Shown in pieces: positions 60,664 to 64,000 of a stretch of 64,000 nt of DNA (position 1 is its first letter; each line of letters begins with the position of its first letter). The translations under genes were made by a program, and so were the position numbers. The notes beneath the pieces are model-generated. The model had not been told where the DNA came from. It did not search any database and worked only from the letters and a program-made list of their open reading frames with translations. Origin of the DNA: Gaiellaceae bacterium (GTDB taxonomy: Bacteria > Actinomycetota > Thermoleophilia > Gaiellales > Gaiellaceae); contig BPGK01000001.1 in assembly GCA_026002995.1 (NCBI GenBank), forward strand, positions 124,001 to 188,000. The letters run 5' to 3'.

Positions 60664-61343
60664 GCTACGAGTCGGGCACCCTCGAGCCGCAGGCGGTGCG
60701 GGGCATGTTCGACCGGATCGCAGCGGTCTACGACTCGATGAACCGGGTGATGACTCTCGGCCTCGACGTCCGCTGGCGGCGGCTCGCCGTGCGCGAGGTG
60801 GTGTGGCCCGGCGATCGGGTGCTCGACGTCTGCTGCGGCACTGGAGACTTCGCCGTCGAGGCCGAGCGGCGCGGGGGCCGCGTCGTCGGCCTCGACTTCT
60901 CCGAGCGCATGCTCGAGCGAGCGCGGCGCAAGTCGGGGACGATCGAGTGGGTGCGCGGCGACGCCCTCGACCTTCCTTTCGCGGACGGCTCGTTCGACGT
61001 CGCGACCGTGGGCTTCGGCGTCCGGAACCTCGCGAGCCTCGAGCGCGGGCTCGCCGAGCTTGCCCGCGTCCTCCGTCCCGGAGGTCGCGTCGCAGTCCTC
61101 GAGATCACGCGTCCAAGCGGTCCGTTGCGCCCCTTCTTCCGCCTGTGGCTCGACGTGCTCGTCCCGCTCGCCGGCCGGGCTCTGCCCGGCGGCAAGGCGT
61201 ACACGTACTTGCCGGCGAGCGTTCGCCGCTTCCCAGGGCCCGACGATCTCTCGGTGTTGCTCGAGAGAGCGGGGTTCCGCACCGTCGTGTACCGCAGGCT
61301 CGGCGGCGGGATCGTCGCCCTCCACGTTGGAGAGCGCGCGTGA
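60660..61343 (+). CDS. menG: Demethylmenaquinone methyltransferase
   Basis: 227-residue SAM methyltransferase of the UbiE/MenG type. VRGMFDRIAAVYDSMNRVMTLG at the N-terminus, VLDVCCGTGDFAVEAERRG for SAM binding and TVGFGVRNLASLERGLAE are signatures. It methylates demethylmenaquinone in the final step. The GTG start overlaps the ubiX stop (GTGA). Confidence 0.94.
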   Translation: MSYESGTLEPQAVRGMFDRIAAVYDSMNRVMTLGLDVRWRRLAVREVVWPGDRVLDVCCGTGDFAVEAERRGGRVVGLDFSERMLERARRKSGTIEWVRGDALDLPFADGSFDVATVGFGVRNLASLERGLAELARVLRPGGRVAVLEITRPSGPLRPFFRLWLDVLVPLAGRALPGGKAYTYLPASVRRFPGPDDLSVLLERAGFRTVVYRRLGGGIVALHVGERA

Positions 61344-62242
61344 GCGCGCTTGACACGGTTCGCGCCGCAGAGGGGCTCGATGCCTACCTCCGGGAGGTGG
61401 AGGCGCGTCTCGACGAGGTCGTGGCGAGGTACCCGGGGCTCGTCGCTCACGTCGGTCGCAGCGCGCTCCGCGCGGGGGGAAAGCGGCTGCGTCCGGCGCT
61501 CGCGTTCCTCTCGAGTCCCGTCGACGCCGATCCGCCCCTCGCGGGCGGGGTCGCGGTCGAGCTCGTGCACATGGCGACGCTCGTCCACGACGACCTCATC
61601 GACGGAGCCACCGTTCGCCGTGGGCACGCCGCCGCGTGGCGTGAGCACGGGCCGGAGGCTGCCAAGGCGGCCGGCGACTACCTCTTCGCCTGCGCGTTCT
61701 CGATCCTCGCCGAGGCTGGTGATCCCGTACTCGTCTCCGTGCTCGCGGACGCGGCGCTCTCCCTCGCTCGAGGGGAGGCGATGCAACGGCTGCAACGGCA
61801 CGACCCCGATACGACGATCGACGCATACCTCGAGCGCTGCGCGCTCAAGACGGGCAAGCTCTTCGAGGCGGCGTGCATCTTCGGGGGCGGGAGCGCCGAG
61901 TACGGGCTCAACCTCGGGATCGCCTTCCAGATCGCCGACGACGTGCTCGACTGCGCCGGCGAGACGATCGAGACGGGCAAGGTTCCGGGGACCGATCTGC
62001 GGGAGGGGACGCCGACGCTACCGCTGCTCCTCGCGGCGCGCGAGGACGAGGTGGTGCGTGCCGCGTTGGCCGGGGGCCCGAAGGACGGCGTGCTCGTCCG
62101 GGTGGCGGCGACGGGCGCGTTGGAGCGCTCCCGGGAGATGGCCCTCCTCTACGCTTCGAAGGCGAGAGCCGGCCTCGACGGCGCGGAGCGACGCGCGGAG
62201 CTCGAGGCGCTCGCCGAGGCAGTCGTGGAAAGGAGCTTCTGA
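61340..62242 (+). CDS. Polyprenyl diphosphate synthase
   Basis: 300-residue trans-prenyl synthase that makes the menaquinone side chain. First Asp motif VHDDLIDGATVRRG, second FQIADDVLD. SALRAGGKRLRPAL upstream binds the substrate. Chain length cannot be read reliably from sequence. GTG start overlaps the menG stop (GTGA). Confidence 0.92.
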   Translation: MSALDTVRAAEGLDAYLREVEARLDEVVARYPGLVAHVGRSALRAGGKRLRPALAFLSSPVDADPPLAGGVAVELVHMATLVHDDLIDGATVRRGHAAAWREHGPEAAKAAGDYLFACAFSILAEAGDPVLVSVLADAALSLARGEAMQRLQRHDPDTTIDAYLERCALKTGKLFEAACIFGGGSAEYGLNLGIAFQIADDVLDCAGETIETGKVPGTDLREGTPTLPLLLAAREDEVVRAALAGGPKDGVLVRVAATGALERSREMALLYASKARAGLDGAERRAELEALAEAVVERSF

Positions 62243-63348
62243 TCGCGGTCGTCGCCCCGAGAACGCTCGAGCCCATCCGGGAGAAGGTGGTCGCCGGCGA
62301 GCGCCTGGACTTCGACGACGGCGTCGCGCTCCTCGAGACGGACGACGTACTCGCCCTCGGAGAGCTCGCCGACCTCGCCCGCCGCCTTCGCGGCGGGACG
62401 GACGAGGTCTACTTCGTTCAGAACCTCTACGTCAGCCAGACGAACGTCTGCCGCGTCAAGTGCAAGTTCTGTGCCTTCGCCGCCACGCGGAAGCAGCCAC
62501 ACGCGTACACCCTCACGACCGAGGAGCTCGTGGAGGACGTCCTTCGCCAGCGCGAGGTGACCGGGTTCACCGAGCTGCACATGGTGAACGGCGAGAACCC
62601 CCACGTGGACTTCGCCTTCTACAGGGACACGATCGCGGCCCTCCACGCCGCGCTCCCCGACGTGCATCTCAAGTGCTACACCGCCTCGGAGATCCACCAC
62701 ATGACGACGCTCTCGGGGCTGACGCACGAGGAGGTGCTTCGCGAGCTCCGGGACGCCGGGCTCGGCTCGCTCCCGGGCGGCGGCGCCGAGATCTTCGCCG
62801 ACCGCGTCCGGCGGATCATCGCCCCGGGCAAGGAGCCGGCCGAGATCTGGTTCCACGTCCACGACACCGCGCACCGACTCGGGATCCCCACGCACTGCAC
62901 GATGCTCTACGGGCACGTCGAGACGTACGAGGAGCGGGTCGACCACATCCTCCGGCTTCGCGAGCAGCAGGACCGGACGGGGGGCTTCCTCGCCTTCATC
63001 CCGCTCGCCTTCCACCCCGAGAACACGGTGTTCGAGCGGCGGGGGTGGCGTCACACGACGGGCGTCGACGATCTGAAGATGCTCGCCTTCTCGCGCCTGA
63101 TGCTCGACAACGTCGACCACATCAAGGCCTACTGGATCATGATGGGGATGCCGCTCGCGGCGATCGCGCTCCACTTCGGCGCGGACGACGTCCAAGGGAC
63201 GGTCGTACGCGAGGAGATCTTCCACGCCGCCGGTGCGCGTACCGAGACCGAGCAGAAGATCGAGCAGCTCGTCCGCTTCGTGCGGGAGGCGGGGCGCATC
63301 CCGGTGCAACGCGACACGCTCTACAACGAGCTCCGGCGATGGGAGTGA
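62239..63348 (+). CDS. mqnE: Aminodeoxyfutalosine synthase (apparent CTG start)
   Basis: 369-residue radical SAM enzyme of the futalosine pathway. The cluster motif is CRVKCKFC; GGGAEIFADRVRRIIAP and HIKAYWIMMG, followed by FGADDVQGTVVREEIFHAAGA, favour MqnE over MqnC. Read from CTG at 62239 the N-terminus is like other MqnE proteins (IREKVVAGERLDFDDG). The CTG overlaps the TGA of the preceding gene (CTGA) and is preceded by AAAGGAG. The next usable start (GTG near 62287) would cut into the conserved N-terminal helix. Confidence 0.9.
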   Translation: MIAVVAPRTLEPIREKVVAGERLDFDDGVALLETDDVLALGELADLARRLRGGTDEVYFVQNLYVSQTNVCRVKCKFCAFAATRKQPHAYTLTTEELVEDVLRQREVTGFTELHMVNGENPHVDFAFYRDTIAALHAALPDVHLKCYTASEIHHMTTLSGLTHEEVLRELRDAGLGSLPGGGAEIFADRVRRIIAPGKEPAEIWFHVHDTAHRLGIPTHCTMLYGHVETYEERVDHILRLREQQDRTGGFLAFIPLAFHPENTVFERRGWRHTTGVDDLKMLAFSRLMLDNVDHIKAYWIMMGMPLAAIALHFGADDVQGTVVREEIFHAAGARTETEQKIEQLVRFVREAGRIPVQRDTLYNELRRWE

Positions 63349-63352
63349 GCGC

Positions 63353-63619
63353 GTGAGCCGCGAGGGCGCGCAGCGGCGGGCCGCCTCCGAGGCGCCGACG
63401 GGCGGGACGCCGGTCTGGGTCTGGCTCGTGTACGGCCTCGGCATCCTCTCGGCGACGATCCTCGTCGTCTCGGGCCTGTTCGTCCTCGGTGCCTACCTCG
63501 GCTCGGAAGACGGAACCGTGACGACGAACGTCTCGGTGCCTGCGCTCGTCCTCTGGAGCATCCTCGCGCTCGTGGCGTTCGTTGTTCGGCTGCGGCGGCG
63601 CCGGAGGCGGCCTCGGTGA
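63353..63619 (+). CDS. 88-residue membrane protein
   Basis: Two hydrophobic helices (about residues 22-48 and 62-78) and a very basic C-terminus (RLRRRRRRPR). Not recognised. GTG start 4 bases after the mqnE stop; its stop overlaps the mqnA GTG. Possibly unrelated to the quinone pathway despite its place in the operon. Confidence 0.65.
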   Translation: MSREGAQRRAASEAPTGGTPVWVWLVYGLGILSATILVVSGLFVLGAYLGSEDGTVTTNVSVPALVLWSILALVAFVVRLRRRRRRPR

Positions 63620-64000
63620 TCCGGCTCGGCCGCATCTCGTATGTGAACATGGCGCCCGTCTTCCACAAGCTGGAGGCGGACGTCGAGGAGGTGCTCGGCG
63701 TACCGACCGAGCTCAACCGAATGCTCCTCGACGGCGAGATCGACATCGCGCCGATCTCCTCGATCGAGTACGCGCGAAACGCGGAGCGTCTGCGCATCCT
63801 CCCGCGGGTCTGCGTCTCGTCCGAGGGGGCGGTGGACTCGATCCAGCTCGTCACGCGGCTTCCGCTCGGGCAAGTGCGCACGGTAGCCGTGACGCCGGAG
63901 AGCGCGACGTCGGTCGTTCTCGTCCAGATCCTGCTCCCCAGGGCCGAGATCGTGCCGCTCGGCCTCGAGGCCGACGCGACGCTCCTCATCGGCGACGCCG
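63616..64000 (+). CDS. mqnA: Chorismate dehydratase, N-terminal part (cut by window edge)
   Basis: First enzyme of the futalosine pathway, dehydrating chorismate to 3-enolpyruvylbenzoate. About 128 residues are visible: IRLGRISYVNMAPVFHKLE at the start, LDGEIDIAPISSIEYARN and CVSSEGAVDSIQLVT are typical of the fold. GTG start overlaps the preceding stop (GTGA). The protein continues past the right edge. Confidence 0.93.
   Translation, partial: MIRLGRISYVNMAPVFHKLEADVEEVLGVPTELNRMLLDGEIDIAPISSIEYARNAERLRILPRVCVSSEGAVDSIQLVTRLPLGQVRTVAVTPESATSVVLVQILLPRAEIVPLGLEADATLLIGDA

Overview
The window is about 64 kb of high-GC DNA, densely coded on both strands. No stretch longer than about 255 bases lacks a gene. 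Many starts are GTG, operons are tight with 4-base start/stop overlaps, and many operon-head genes have a TANNNT -10-like box only 6-9 bases before the start codon (a leaderless-mRNA signature). The gene set points to a deep-branching, aerobic, menaquinone-using actinobacterium, most likely of Thermoleophilia type: futalosine-route menaquinone genes, a Bacillus-style cytochrome b6/subunit IV-cytochrome c complex, CIRCE-controlled groESL and a phenylacetyl-CoA epoxidase. The taxonomic guess is inference from gene content, not from a marker-gene tree.

Layout. 1-3940 (-): start of a complex I operon, nuoABCDEF, with nuoF cut by the left edge. 4100-9731 (+): erpA, an FprA-type ferredoxin-NADP reductase, class II fumarase and a secreted subtilase with a PA domain. 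9828-16146 (-): lipoate and 2-oxoacid dehydrogenase genes (lipA, a vapBC toxin-antitoxin pair, lipB, a GFA-family protein, E2, E1 beta, E1 alpha). 16213-19491: zinc-ribbon, ASCH and NUDIX proteins, then CIRCE-groES-groEL. 19567-24189: a second secreted subtilase, a sulfite-oxidase-fold protein, ygfZ overlapping a tRNA-Arg, and an MFS transporter fused to a cyclic-nucleotide-binding domain. 24293-27509: a short repeat-containing acidic peptide (+), convergent with a compact operon (-) of cyclodeaminase-like protein, ECF sigma factor, 85-residue protein, intracellular subtilase and GAF protein. This is the least explained locus in the window.

27573-39692: metabolic genes, including an ornithine cyclodeaminase family protein, mqnD, a thiolase, a TauE/SafE exporter divergent from a cysteine-bearing Rrf2 regulator, pepD, a DMT-type transporter, two enoyl-CoA hydratases, a proline racemase family enzyme, an AidB-like acyl-CoA dehydrogenase and OsmC. 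39759-42763: paaABCD divergent from a TetR regulator, which with the nearby thiolase and hydratases suggests aerobic phenylacetate degradation. 42745-44576: two of the three AmmeMemoRadiSam genes. 44620-49585: a lipid kinase and a second E1 alpha/E1 beta/E2 operon with an acetamidase/formamidase gene inside it. 49599-55776: membrane and envelope proteins (GtrA, a large integral membrane protein, a degenerate M23-like protein, AI-2E family exporter), YmdB phosphodiesterase and a prenyl-synthase-like protein without aspartate motifs.

55852-64000 (+): a respiratory quinone block: UbiD-like decarboxylase, qcrA/qcrB/qcrC, UbiX, menG, polyprenyl diphosphate synthase, mqnE, a small membrane protein and mqnA (cut by the right edge). 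Complex I makes menaquinol, the bc complex oxidises it, and mqnA/E/D with the UbiD/UbiX/MenG and prenyl synthase genes build the quinone. Three genes (ymdB, the large membrane protein and mqnE) have no usable ATG/GTG/TTG where homology or signal-peptide logic puts the start, and appear to begin at CTG. Several palindromic intergenic repeat families are scattered through the window.
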